Shown one piece after another: positions 35,275 through 45,811 of a stretch of DNA of 64,000 nt; the stretch's first letter is position 1, and each line of letters begins with the position of its first letter. The notes under the pieces are model-generated. The model worked only from the letters and a program-made list of their open reading frames with translations. It was not told where the DNA came from and did not search any database. The stretch is from Colocasia esculenta. Lineage: Eukaryota; Streptophyta; Magnoliopsida; Alismatales; Araceae. Made by a program: the position numbers and the translations under genes. Location of the stretch: assembly GCA_014218235.1 (NCBI GenBank), contig CM024766.1, forward strand, positions 54,731,545 to 54,795,544, written 5' to 3'.

Positions 35275-36859
35275 AAAGTTTTCAATAATGACATCGTTTT
35301 GCAAAACAGAATGTCAACAGCCGTGTGTCTTATTCCCTTTCAGTTGTTGTCAAATAACTTCTAGGTTCAGTCACACAAACGACACGGCGACCCAAGGTCA
35401 ATTCCCCTTTGTTAGTGGTGTTCCTGCTTAGCCCTAGTATACAGGAATAAAGGTCAATGCTCCACTTGCTCGGACTAGGTATAGGGGCAAGAGGATGCTA
35501 GCTTATAGACAAACAAAGGTATAGATCATGTGTATGAAGTCTCAAAGAGAGACGACCAATTTCAAAAAAAAAAGAAGAACGAAATAATGAACAAGAGAAA
35601 TGAAATGATGAAGATAGGGACATGTCAAAGAGTGACAGTATAGTTCCCCGCGGGACGCCCTTGAGCCCAGTCGTACGCATGCCCCAATAAAAAGAGAAAT
35701 AATGGTCATAAAGTCTCTAGACAACAGACAAATTTCACATGTGATATACCCTTTGCGAGTCATGCGAGTCAGTGCCCTCTGCCCCAAGACCAATGTCTTA
35801 TCTCATTACCAGTCTTCCTATCCCCACTAATGACTAGAGAACCCATGCGCATGGTCTATGTTGGAACATTAAGAACTAGGGGCAAGCAACCTTAAAGAAG
35901 CCAAGCACAAATCATGCTGCGCGTAGAAGTTATTTGACGAACCTAAGAACGGAAGTGAGACCCATGGTCAAATCACTCAAAGGCAAGCGGTGTCATAATA
36001 ATAATAATAAAAAAAAACAGAAAAATCTCAAAATCCAAAAAAAAATAAAAAAATTCCAAAATCCAAAAAATTCAAAAATAAAAAATTACAAAATAAAAAA
36101 AATCAAAAAATTCCAAATCTAAAACAAAAACCAGAAAATCTCAAAATCCAAAATAAAAAAATAAAAAATCTCAAAAATAAAAAATCAAAAAATCTCAAAA
36201 TCCAAAAAAATAGAAAACCCCAAAATAAAAAAAATTGAAAAATGTCCAAAATCCAAAAAAATGTGTGTACATATCGTCTTCTTTTAGCATGCATTATTTT
36301 ATTTCCTTCATTCTTCGCCTATTTAATAAGGCTCCGCCTCTTGACAATTACAAAGTTAAAGTCATTCATACTTAGCGCAAGGGGCGGAGCCGAAGAACAG
36401 ATCTAACCTGTTTTGCTAAGTGTGCAGGGACAAGAAATTTTGAGAATGGACGCAATGGTATACTCAAGAACTCTCTATCTCTCTCTCATTCAGATCTTGT
36501 CTCACACTCGTGACAATTGCAAAGTCAATCATTCATGAACATTGGCGTAAAATGAAAAGATCCTCTAGGAGGTAAACCATATGTACAAAGATAAGAGGGG
36601 GAGGTGGCTCACAATCTCCTCACTGAACTCCACCACTCTCCCCAGAACCCTCATGTCTATCTGGTGGGGGTGGCATTTCACCGCCACCCCTACCACTCTG
36701 TGCACTCGCCTTACCCCGGCGGCGCCTCTCCTCCTCCTCGTTCCTTCGGCGACTGGAGGAACCCGCCAAGTACTACCCAACAGAAGCACCAGTCGCTCTG
36801 CTGGCGCTCGCCCCACTCCTTCTCCAGCTATGTGAACGGCCTATGGCCGTTATCACCTC
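35275..36859 (+). other. Non-coding region of element B downstream of integrase
   Basis: No gene is supported on either strand up to the stop codon of the antisense gene at 36860. It contains a strongly A-rich low-complexity block at 35998-36270, built from AAAATCCAAAAA and AAAATCTC words. Confidence 0.6.
35998..36270. repeat. A-rich low-complexity block
   Basis: About 270 bases made of interspersed AAAATCC, AAAAATAAA and AAATCTCAAAA words. The repeated composition, not a fixed period, defines it. Confidence 0.9.
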
Positions 36860-37287
36860 CTACAGTCCTCGCGCGAGGGTCTGCTGCGCCTGCAGGTCAG
36901 TGAGCAGTCGAGCGAGCTCCTCCTGGTCCGTTGACGACCCCTGCACCTGCAGTGTCGCCAGCTCCCTCGTCACCTTAGTCACGCGTGCCTCAGCTGTCTC
37001 TGCTCGGATGCGCAGCTGATCTCTCTCTCCTGCCACCGAGTCTACCTGCCCCTGTAGCTCGGTAGCTCGGTCAGTGGCGGCCTGCAGCGCTGTCTCCTGC
37101 ACATGAGCAATCAAGTTAGTGCCGAATTAAACAATTTTCAAACATTTAAGTCACTGTCATACTTACCCGATCCTCCAGCTCTCTCTGTGCCTTGTCGGCC
37201 CTCCTGACTGCCGCTGCCAGTCGATCCTCTAGATCCAGCTGGGAGCTCTCTACCACTCTCAAAGAGGAGGCACCAGTCGCTGCTGTC
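36860..37287 (-). pseudogene. Antisense PMD gene of element B, 3' exons (coiled-coil tail)
   Basis: On the minus strand, exon part 37287-37167 (ATGASSLRVVESSQLDLEDR onward) ends at a GTAAGT donor at 37166-37161. An intron ending in TGTGCAG leads to the last exon, 37096-36860, which encodes ETALQAATDRATELQGQVDS and a heptad-rich coiled coil ending QQTLARGL and a stop. The first of these exons continues the exon at 45842-45812 on the far side of element D. The frame joins exactly through the CTGTC duplication. The role of the coiled coil is probably self-association, by inference. Confidence 0.75.
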
Positions 37288-39024
37288 TGTAGGATCGGAT
37301 ATGTGGACGGATTAGATCTAGAAGGGGGGGTTGAATAGACCTGACATCAATTAACGCGGAAGCTTAAGCAATTTAAAATTACTTTGAATCAGAGATCAAT
37401 TCACACAAACAATTTACTGATCTAAAGTGTGAGTGTGTGTAGATGATGTGTGAAGCAATTCAACAATTAGTGTGAGTACGAAATCCTATGCAAGCATCTA
37501 GCGCAAACAAGCAGATCAAACCATTGCACATAGGACTTTTTAGGTGGTTCGGAAATCACACCAGTGATTCCTACATCCACCCCTCACACAGTGAGGCTCC
37601 ACTACTCAACTTGAGTACAACACACACTAGAGCACAACGACTCCAAACAACCTTGAGTTCAACGACTCAGAAACTGAGCGCGATGGCTCAAACAACAACC
37701 AGAGCACGATGACTCCAAATTGAGCACGACGACTCAAACCACACCATGAGTGCGACGACTCACAAACCAGAGCTCGACGGCTCCCAAAACACAAGCTAGA
37801 TCAAAGACAACAGAAATCAGATCCTCTAGCAATGATCTGATTCAAGACAAATTTGTATACAAAAATTTGTGCAGAACTTCGTGCACAAATCTCATAGATG
37901 AAATAAGGAAGAACAAACTCAGAAATGAGAGAAATGGATGTAGAATGAGTGTTCTTCAGTGAAGAGGTCTTGAAGATGCTTGAATTGAGGAGCCTTGATG
38001 GAATTCAGTGGAGATTCTCCTCAGTTGGCGATACTCTGCTTTGAAGGCATCTGAAATGCCAGAAATCCCTCTTCTATTGCTGCTCTTCAGTTGGATCTAC
38101 TCCCTTTCCTAGCACAGCAACCTTCTCTCCAGAGATTCCCCCTGATTACCACGTCCTTCCTCTTGAACGGATGGCCTACAGCTTCTGGAGATGGAGCAAG
38201 ATATGGAGAAACCCCTTTTTCTACCAAACAACTTTTCTGGGTGTTGTATGGGCTCTCCTTCGTGGTGTCCTCCTTTGGAGTACAAGGATTGGGGGTATTT
38301 ATAGCCCCATATGTCCATGAGGTGCCTTGGGGTGCGTGGGCACAAAAATCTAGGTCAAATCCCTCAATTCCCAAGTAGCCACGTGTCCAGAAAAATTCGC
38401 ATTTTTGAGTTTTAGCTGGACTGTGTCGACACCACCAGGGAGTGTGTCGACACACTGTCCCAAACATGAGAACAGGTTTCCTGGAAGCTGAAACTAGTGT
38501 CGACCTGACCATTGAGTGTGTCGACACGACTGGCAGATTGTGTCACACACAGGCAGACCGTGTCAACAGAGAGGCAGACCGTGTCAACACACAGGTGGAC
38601 TGTGTCGACACCACTGAGACAAATTTGTGTAAACCTAAAAATATAAAGTGTAAACCATTAATACAAGATATTATCATTAAAATATGAGATATTAAACATG
38701 AAAAACATGTTGTTTGAGCATTATTGTGATATGTATAAAATGTATAACATGTTCAACATGTCATCATCAAAATCACAATATGTCATCATTAAAATGACAA
38801 TATGTCATCATTAAAATCACAATATGTAATATTAAAATCACAATATGTCATCATTAAAATCACAATATGTCATCATTAAAATCACAATATGTCATCATTA
38901 AAATCATAATATGTCATCATTAAAATCACAATATGTCATCATCAAAATCAAAGTATGAGTGATGTTCATTGGTCATCATTAAAATATAACTTTAGGAAAT
39001 TGCAAAACACATTAAACCCAACAA
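37288..39024 (-). mobile_element. 3' LTR of element D
   Basis: 1737 bp. On the plus strand it runs from TGTAGGATCGG to AACCCAACA, so on the minus strand it starts TGTTGGGTT and ends ATCCTACA. It matches 44228-45811 closely. It contains a TATA box (minus-strand TATAAATA) at 38296-38303, CGACGACTC-type words at 37660-37790, GTGTCGACAC-type words at 38420-38610, and nine copies of a 22-bp minisatellite at 38759-38957. Confidence 0.93.
38759..38957. repeat. 22-bp minisatellite in the D 3' LTR, about nine copies
   Basis: The unit is GTCATCATTAAAATCACAAT plus AT, with point variants and one 21-bp copy. The other LTR has two copies at about 45700-45745. The seven extra units account for 153 bp, which equals the length difference between the LTRs (1737 and 1584 bp). 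Confidence 0.92.
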
Positions 39025-39201
39025 TCTCTCCCTTTTTGATGATGACAAAACATATGCACAATCTCCCAATAACCTGACTTCCTTGACTGCAATAACTCCC
39101 CTCGACCATATACACCCTTTGAACTTTCTCCCCATAAAGAACTTTCTCCCCCTAGAAACTTTTACTTTCTCCTCTTTTAAGGAACTTTCTCCCCCTTTTT
39201 G
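39025..39201 (-). promoter_or_regulatory. Polypurine tracts of element D
   Basis: On the minus strand TCAAAAAGGGAGAGAT abuts the LTR start at 39025-39040, and AAAAAGGGGGAGAAAG lies at about 39186-39201. Further GGGGAGAAAGT words occur between them. Repeated tracts before the 3' LTR are a Sirevirus trait. Confidence 0.85.
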
Positions 39202-40334
39202 ACAGCATCAAAAAGTTAGACAAGAGAGAGAAACAAAGATTGTAGGAGATCAAGAAATCAAATGTAGGAAATGAATGGTCAGAAGTAATCAAAATAAGTG
39301 AGGCAAAGTGATATTGTCAAATGAGAGAAATGATTGTGTTTTTGGTATTGTGCCACAAAGTTTAATCGCAAAGACACACTCAACACAAGGTATTGCAAGA
39401 TATAATGATCTGAATGTGGTTAAAATAATGATGCAAATGTGAAATAAAGTGACCTATATGAGTGACCAGAAGTATTTAACAATGATGTTAGGAGCTTTAA
39501 TTTTAACACAATGTAGAATAATAGGTCTAAACTTAGTATACATGAACTTTATTAAGGTCTTAAGATTTTCTATCCTGTCTTTTGATTTTCTTGTAATTTT
39601 GGCTGGGAAAGAATACAAAAAAAAATTAGTTAAATCTCACTTTTCAGTGCAAGAGATCACATTGATCAGATGCAAGATGTCCTGATTACTCAGTGGTTTA
39701 ACATTCATTATCTTATACAGAGTTGAAAATTTAATTTCCACTTTTTTACGCGAAACAAATCACTTTTTAGGTGAAATGGCCCGGTTACTTAGTGGTTCAA
39801 GAATTTGCATTGCTCTGTTTGTATATTTCCAAGGTTTTGATCATTTTCTTTTGATGTTTTACAGGAATATGTTTGCTTTGACCAGAAAAGTCAGGAATAC
39901 GAATTTAGAAAAATTATTCTTAACATGTGGTAAAAATGAAGCTTAAACATGCACATGTTAAATAGTAAAGCCACTCATGTGCCTACAAGTGTTTTGCAAG
40001 TCATTTTAAAGACATTCAATATTAAGATTGCTTAACCTTGAAATGATACTGAATCTTTGAAATTAAACTAAATGCACAATGAGTTTAGTTTCAATGTTTT
40101 AATTCTCTCATAAGAAAATAGCACAAGGATTCAAAAATTTGATGACTTTGGGGTTCAAAATAGACAAGTAAGTTCAAGAGATATGACAATGACTCCTCCT
40201 TTCATGTATCTCCCCCTTACAAGGTGAACATGAAGATTATTGAAGAAATAGGAATGAAATCAAGTGAAAACAGAATGAACGTGAATGTTTTCTTTGAAAG
40301 ACAAGGACTCTCCCTCAACAATTGCATACAAGGC

Positions 40335-40439
40335 TATTGATACTTGGCGGAGACATATACTCACGCATAGTGAAAGTGTCCAGACAAGCCTGACTTGTCT
40401 TTCTTCAAATCACCATTTGATATACCAAGAATGTCAATA
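40335..40439. other. Structured repeat, copy 1
   Basis: The core begins TGATACTTGGCGGAG at 40338. Internal hairpin B is GACAAG (40383-40388) with CTTGTC (40394-40399). Hairpin A is short, GAG (40350-40352) with CTC (40360-40362). The outer arms pair TATTGA (40335-40340) with TCAATA (40434-40439), and CTTGG (40343-40347) with CCAAG (40425-40429). Confidence 0.75.
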
Positions 40440-40762
40440 TAATGTGAGAGTGAGGAATTTATTTGCAAGAACATTTGTCAACAAACTGAATAGGAGTTAT
40501 TAATAAATCAGGTATGAAAGAATATTTCTCCAGCATTTCACTCAAAGATTCTTTTGACTCACTTCCCCATAAGATATGCATGATATGAAATAATCATTTA
40601 AGTAATTCAGATATGCTCATTCAAAGTAGTTTGCACAGAAAGAATATGAACATGATCAAGCATGCATTAACATGCAATTTATTGAAGGAGAAAAGTTTTT
40701 CAAAAACTCAAAATTGTTTCAAAGACTTAAAATAAAGTTTTTGAGATTTTCATTTTTCTTGA

Positions 40763-40898
40763 TGACCTTTATGCAGAAAAAGACTATTGATACTTGGCGA
40801 GAATTTTTCTCACACATGATGATAGTTTCCAGACAAGCCTAACTTGTCCTTTCACATTTCACCATTTGATATATCACATAGTCACTACAAAAAGGTCA
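40763..40898. other. Structured repeat, copy 2
   Basis: The outer arms pair TGACCTTT (40763-40770) with AAAGGTCA (40891-40898), GACTAT (40782-40787) with ATAGTC (40878-40883), and TGATA (40788-40792) with TATCA (40872-40876). Hairpin A is GAGAA (40799-40803) with TTCTC (40807-40811). Hairpin B is GACAAG (40832-40837) with CTTGTC (40843-40848). Confidence 0.8.
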
Positions 40899-41034
40899 AT
40901 TATTCTTTATTGTTAGCATGAACTTCGTTGCATTTTCAAGAACATTTTTGCACTTTTTCAAATTTACTCCCCCTTAATAAGTGCATGGAATGAAAAAGCT
41001 AGCAAGCAATTCACACATGATTATGCACACCATT

Positions 41035-41160
41035 AGCTTTAAGCATAACATGACTTCTGATACTTGGCGGAGTATTTTACTCACGCATAATGATAGCTTC
41101 CAAACAAGCATAACTTGTTTTTCCACATGTCATCATTTGATATACCAAAAAGTCAAAGCT
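41035..41160. other. Structured repeat, copy 3
   Basis: The outer arms pair AGCTTT (41035-41040) with AAAGCT (41155-41160), and GACTT (41052-41056) with AAGTC (41150-41154). Hairpin A is GAGTA (41070-41074) with TACTC (41078-41082). Hairpin B is AACAAG (41103-41108) with CTTGTT (41114-41119), a compensated change from the GACAAG/CTTGTC of the other copies. Confidence 0.8.
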
Positions 41161-41429
41161 GTTGATATGCACACAGAATCATGGGCATAGTTAAGCAAGC
41201 ATGATAACACAAACATGATTCCAAATGTTAAAACACAAAGTTATTGTTGGGAGTAGCATCAGAACACATTTTTCATTGTTTAGATAAAAAATCAAACATC
41301 ATTTCAATTCAGGTAATTCAAATTTGAAATGATAAAGAAGTTTTACCTGAATGGACTTCAATTGCTTTTCAAATATTTTACCTGTGTTCTCCAATCATTT
41401 CTTGCCTTGCACAACCAATATCTTGAATC

Positions 41430-42240
41430 CATTTACAATGTATGGCTGCATGACTCCTCAGCTTGCTGATCAAGCTGGTTTTGGGACCTACACTTGCTTG
41501 GGTCCTGTAATGAAATCAATGTTAGAGTGCAATAAAGATTTTTGAATCCAAAATGATTTTAGTTTTGGTATAGATGCATTTCTTTCATTGACAGAACTAT
41601 GAGCAGAATTAGTTCCAAATTTTCTTTTTGCCTTGCTCAATGCATCTATGTTTTCATGAAGTGTTCAATTTATATTCACATGGAGTTTCTGAGCATTTTC
41701 AACAAAATCATGATTCTTAGTTACATGTGAATGATGTGAAAATTTTTTCAAGTAATTCAAGCTAAAATCATCATGGAAGAAATGAAATAAACAAGCAATC
41801 ATGTTTCAATGACAACCATTTTTTTTTTTATTTTTAAAATTAATGACTCTTACACAAGGAAGATCATTGGTACTTGGCGGAGGTTATTCCTCACACATAA
41901 TGATAGTTTCCAGACAAGCATGACTTGTCCTTCCACAGTTCACCATTTGATATATCAATTGATCTTTGCATAAGAGTCCCAATTGATTTCAGTTTTTATT
42001 TAGCATGGAATCTCTCAGAAGTATTTACTTGGTGAGATTTTCATTTTCTTTCATTCTCTTCACTTACATTCCTTGTAGTCTTTGTCATGAAGCCTTCATC
42101 TTGAAATTGACTACAAGGATCCCTATATCCAGCATTCAAGCAGCACATTTCAGAACCCAAACTTGTTTGGGTCCTAAGGATCTTCTATGAATCTGCAACA
42201 ACGATTTTTGAATCCAAAAGGATTTTATATTTGGTGCATT
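41430..42240 (-). repeat. Two diverged copies of a GPKQVWV-encoding segment flanking repeat copy 4
   Basis: Segments near 41475-41580 and 42140-42235 share the plus-strand words ACTTG(T/C)TTGGGTCCT and TTTTTGAATCCAAAA. On the minus strand the right copy reads GPKQVWVLK and the left copy GPKQV, stop, VPK. A GPKxxWVPK motif precedes the protease in Sirevirus polyproteins (element C has GPKRTWVPKT near 62535). These are probably remnants of that boundary, duplicated. Confidence 0.6.
41845..41978. other. Structured repeat, copy 4
   Basis: The outer arms pair GACTCTTA (41845-41852) with TAAGAGTC (41971-41978), and AAGATCA (41860-41866) with TGATCTT (41960-41966). Hairpin A is GAGG (41880-41883) with CCTC (41889-41892). 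Hairpin B is GACAAG (41913-41918) with CTTGTC (41924-41929). Confidence 0.8.
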
Positions 42241-42386
42241 TTTCTGAAGACTAGAAACACTAGAATCTTGGTTTCTAATCATAGAGTTATTGGTATAGAA
42301 TGCACCACTGACATACTGAACATTTTGTTTTTATTTTTTAGATTTTTATCATTGAGATTTTTGTCATGGAATTTAGAAGACATTTT

Positions 42387-43865
42387 TTATACAATAATTC
42401 CTTTTTCAAGTTCATAGAATTTTTGAGTGTTTTCAGTATGAACATGATCTTTATTCTTATGTACATTAACATGAAACATGGGAGCATGCACAAGATTATC
42501 AATTCTATGCCAACATTCTTTAGAAGTATGCCCAAATTTATGACATGTGAAGCACTGGACTGATTTGGCATATTTATGGAAATGTTGATCTCTATTCCTG
42601 CAAAATTTGGCTAAATGACCAGGTTTATTACAATTAAAGCAAATAAGATCATTTCTTACCTGGTACCTACCTTGGCATGTATGCATTTGCTGGAATCTCC
42701 TTTTCATGTGAGGAGGCTTACCATGAGGAGAAGGAGGTACCTTTTGGTGGCTCTTGGCATGATGTGAATTTGGAACTTGTCTTGGAGCTTTTTGGACTGA
42801 TGGAGGAAGTAGATGAATCTTCTTGACAGTAGCATTTTTCTTTTTCTCTGTCTGTTTCTGAACAAGAACTTTCACTAGTTTTTCATTAGAATTGACAGAA
42901 TTCTTGTTCGCAGTAGCTTTAACAAATGCTAATTTTCTTTTATTTTCATTTTTCTTATCTCTCACAGAAGCAAGACTTGTGTATTTAGTATTTTTCAATT
43001 CATGTTGAAGCTTCTATTTTTCAGCTTTTAATGCAACAACTTCTTTTTCTGAAATTTGAAGCTTGTTTAGCATGACATCCAAACCATTTTTCATCTTGTT
43101 CTTTTCATTTTCAAATTGAGCAATTTGTTTTTCCAAATCAGTAATTTTATTACTCAAATTGCTACAATCATTGTCCAATGATTTGTCATGCAACAAGCAT
43201 TCAATCTTCCTCTGTAAATGATGATTTTCTTCAACAAGTTGTTTACATCTCTCATTTATTTGATGATCATGAGCCATGTTAGAAATCTGTCTGTTTAATT
43301 GATCATTATAAACTTTGAAGTTTTTATTGAGATCAATCAATTTTTCATTTTTCTCTTTCAAATCAAGATTTTTATATTCCAACTGATCATGATTTTCTTT
43401 CAACTTGGACAACTTGTTTTCACAAATTTTGATTTTATCTTTTAAACTTTCTTTTTCAGAATTCAATTTTTGAACCTCATTTTTCAAATTCTCATTTTCT
43501 TCTGAAAGATCTTTATCATTGTTCTGGAGCAATTCAAGTGTATTTTTCAAATTTTCACTTTCTTTATGGCAATGTTTTAAAGTCTTTTTCAAATCTTTAT
43601 TCTTAGTGTTCAGCTTTGCATTAAGATTTTACATCTTTTCACAGAATTCAATCAATTCAACATAAGACATACCTTCATCTGCATCAGAATCAGAATTAGA
43701 ATACATAAATGGATCTGGAATTGATTTACCTGATCTTGTAGACCCATGTGAACTCTTGTGTTCTGGAGAGGATGTAGAATGCTCTGAGCTCATGGAATGT
43801 GTTGCTAGAGCCAAAGTCTTTTGAATTGTTGATTTTCTGGATTCATTGAAGCTCTTCTTTGTCAT
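42387..43865 (-). pseudogene. Element D gag-like protein: coiled coil and two zinc knuckles
   Basis: One minus-strand frame of ~490 codons interrupted by two stops (near 43629 and 43014). The N-terminus is Ser-rich with an acidic patch (SNSDSDADEG). The middle (43592-43014) is a long, highly charged coiled coil with Leu/Asn heptads. The C-terminal third is basic and ends with two CCHC knuckles: CFNCNKPGHLAKFC (about 42600-42641) and CFTCHKFGHTSKEC (about 42513-42555). It resembles the nucleocapsid half of Sirevirus Gag. No capsid (UBN2-type) domain is visible, unlike element C. It may bind element RNA, by inference. Confidence 0.82.
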
Positions 43866-44210
43866 TGAGCATTTGTGAATTCCTTTTGCTCCTTTTCTTT
43901 ATGCTTCCTCTGAAAAACTTGTTGAAAGTGAGATTAGGGATTTCTCTGAAATTATAACAGGAAATTCATGTAGATTAAAGAAATTTGCCATTATACCAAA
44001 ACTTAAAAGACTATTAGATCTAATCACAGTGATTCAATGTAACAAGGAATTAGATCTAACAATTAGAGTGGTTAACCCGCTCTGATACCAAATGTAGGAA
44101 TCAGAGCGATTAAGCACACAAAGATAGTGAAAAATCAAGCAAATAGTTCAAGCAGATAGAGCACAGAGATCAAACAGAACCAATCAAATCAGATCGGAAA
44201 AAGATATTAA
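43866..44210 (-). other. Leader of element D with a second primer-site-like unit
   Basis: Non-coding. Near 44072-44100 the minus strand reads ATTCCTACATTTGGTATCAG followed by AGCGGG. This repeats the LTR end and primer site (CCTACA then TTGGTATCAGAGC) about 130 bp inside the real one. Confidence 0.65.
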
Positions 44211-44227
44211 CCTGCTCTGATACCAAT
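44211..44227 (-). promoter_or_regulatory. Primer-binding site of element D (tRNA-iMet type)
   Basis: On the minus strand ATTGGTATCAGAGCAGG directly follows the LTR end ATCCTACA. It contains the exact TGGTATCAGAGC complementary to the initiator methionine tRNA. It fixes the minus orientation. Confidence 0.92.
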
Positions 44228-45811
44228 TGTAGGATCGGATATGTGGACGGATTAGATCTAGAAGTGGGGGTTGAATAGATCTGACATCAATTAACACGGA
44301 AGCTTAAGCAATTTAAAATTACTTCGAATCAGAGATCAATTCACACAAATAATTTACTGATCTGAAGTGTGAGTGTGTGTAGATGATATGTGAAGCAATT
44401 CAACAATTAGTGTGAGTACGAAATCCTACGCAAGCATCTAGCGTAAACAAGTAGATCAAACCATTGCACATAGGATTTTTTAGGTGGTTCGGAGATCACA
44501 CCAGTGATTCCTACATCCACCCCTCACACAGTGAGGCTCCACTACTCAACCTTAGTACAACACACACTGGAGCACAATGACTCCAAACAACCTTGAGTTC
44601 AACAACTCACAAACTGAGCGTGATGGCTCAAACAACAACCAGAGCACGACGACTCCAAATTGAGCACGACGGCTCAAACCACACCTTGAGTGCGACGACT
44701 CACAAACCAGAGCTCGACGGCTTCTAAAACACAAGCTAGTTCAAATACAACATAAATCAGATCCTCTAGTAATGATCTGATTCAAGACAAATTCGTACAC
44801 AGAAATTTGTGCAGAACTTCATGCACAAATCTCATAGACGAAATAAGGAAGAACAAACTCAGAAATGAGAGAAATGGATGTAGAATGAGTGTTCTTCGGT
44901 GAAGAGGTCTTGAAGATGCTTGAATTGAGGAGCCTTGATGGAATTCGGTGGAGATTCTCCTCAGTTGGCGATACTCTACTTTGATGGCATCTGAAATGCC
45001 AGAAATCCCTCTTCTACTGCTGCTCTTCAAATGGATCTGCTCCCTTTCCTAGCACAGCAACCTTCTCTCCACAGATTCCCCATGATTCCCACGTCCTTCC
45101 TCTTGAACGGATGGCCTGCAGCTTCTGGAGATGGAGCAAGATATGGAGAAACCCCTTTTTCCGCCAAACAGCTTTTCTGGGTGTTGTATGGGCTCTCCTT
45201 CGTGGTGTCCTCCTTTGGAGTACAAGGATTGGGGGTATTTATAGCCCCATATGTCCATGAGGTGCCTTGGGGTGTGTGGGCACAAAAATCTAGGTCAAAT
45301 CCATCAATTCCCAAGCAGCCATGTGTCTAGAAAAATTCACATTTTTGAGTTTCAGCTGGACTGTGTCGACACCACCAGGGAGTGTGTCGACACACTATCC
45401 CAAACGTGAGAACAGGTTTCCTGGAAGCTGGAACTAGTGTCGACCTGACCATTGAGTGTGTCGACATGACTGGCAGACTGTGTCAACACACAAGCAGATC
45501 GTGTCAACACATAGGCAGACTGTGTCAACACACAGGTGGACTGTGTCGACACCACTGTGACAAATTTGTGTAAACCTGAAAATATAAAGTGTAAACCATT
45601 AATACAAGATATTATCATTAAAATATGAGATATTAAACATCAAAAACATATTGTTTGAGCATTATTGTGATATGTATAAAATGTATAACATGTTCAACAT
45701 GTCATCATTAAAATCACAATATGTCATCATCTAAATCAAAGTATGAGTGATGTTCATTGGTCATCATTAAAATTCAACTTTAGGAAATTCCAAAACACAC
45801 TCAACCCAACA
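44228..45811 (-). mobile_element. 5' LTR of element D
   Basis: 1584 bp, matching 37288-39024. A minus-strand TATA box (TATAAATA) lies at 45236-45243 after a conserved region. It has two copies of the 22-bp minisatellite. Most differences from the 3' LTR are single substitutions scattered along the length. Confidence 0.93.

Larger units (their letters stand above)
39202..42386 (-). other. Non-coding half of element D with four structured repeats
   Basis: No coding region is supported in 3.2 kb, where pol would lie in an autonomous Sirevirus. It holds four copies of a conserved folding repeat (listed separately) and two diverged copies of a segment that can be read as a GPKQVWV-like remnant on the minus strand. 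The rest is AT-rich with no further structure that I could support. Confidence 0.7.
37288..45811 (-). mobile_element. Element D: non-autonomous Sirevirus-like LTR element nested in element B
   Basis: LTRs at both ends (37288-39024 and 44228-45811), flanked by the 5-bp duplication CTGTC at 37283-37287 and 45812-45816. The primer site lies at the right LTR and the polypurine tract at the left, so transcription is on the minus strand. The internal region codes only for a gag-like coiled-coil/zinc-knuckle protein near the right end. No protease, integrase or reverse transcriptase is seen in the remaining 3.4 kb. Multiple AAAAAGGG(GG)AGA tracts and the methionine PBS place it near the Sireviruses. 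It must have been mobilised by another element's enzymes. Confidence 0.9.

Noticed and set aside
38087..38527. Open frames of 78-146 codons present in both LTRs of D (also 45027-45330)
   Set aside because: They occur on both strands in the same LTR segment and encode nothing recognisable; conservation is explained by the LTR pair.
40335..41978. tRNA genes or hammerhead/twister ribozymes in the folding repeats of D
   Set aside because: No A-box/B-box or anticodon-like arm fits, and the conserved hammerhead core (CUGAUGA with GAAA) is absent on both strands. I could not match twister motifs either. The class is left open.
42337..42571. Small plus- and minus-strand ORFs near the zinc-knuckle end of D gag
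   Set aside because: They are shadows in other frames of the gag-like coding region or its AT-rich 3' end.
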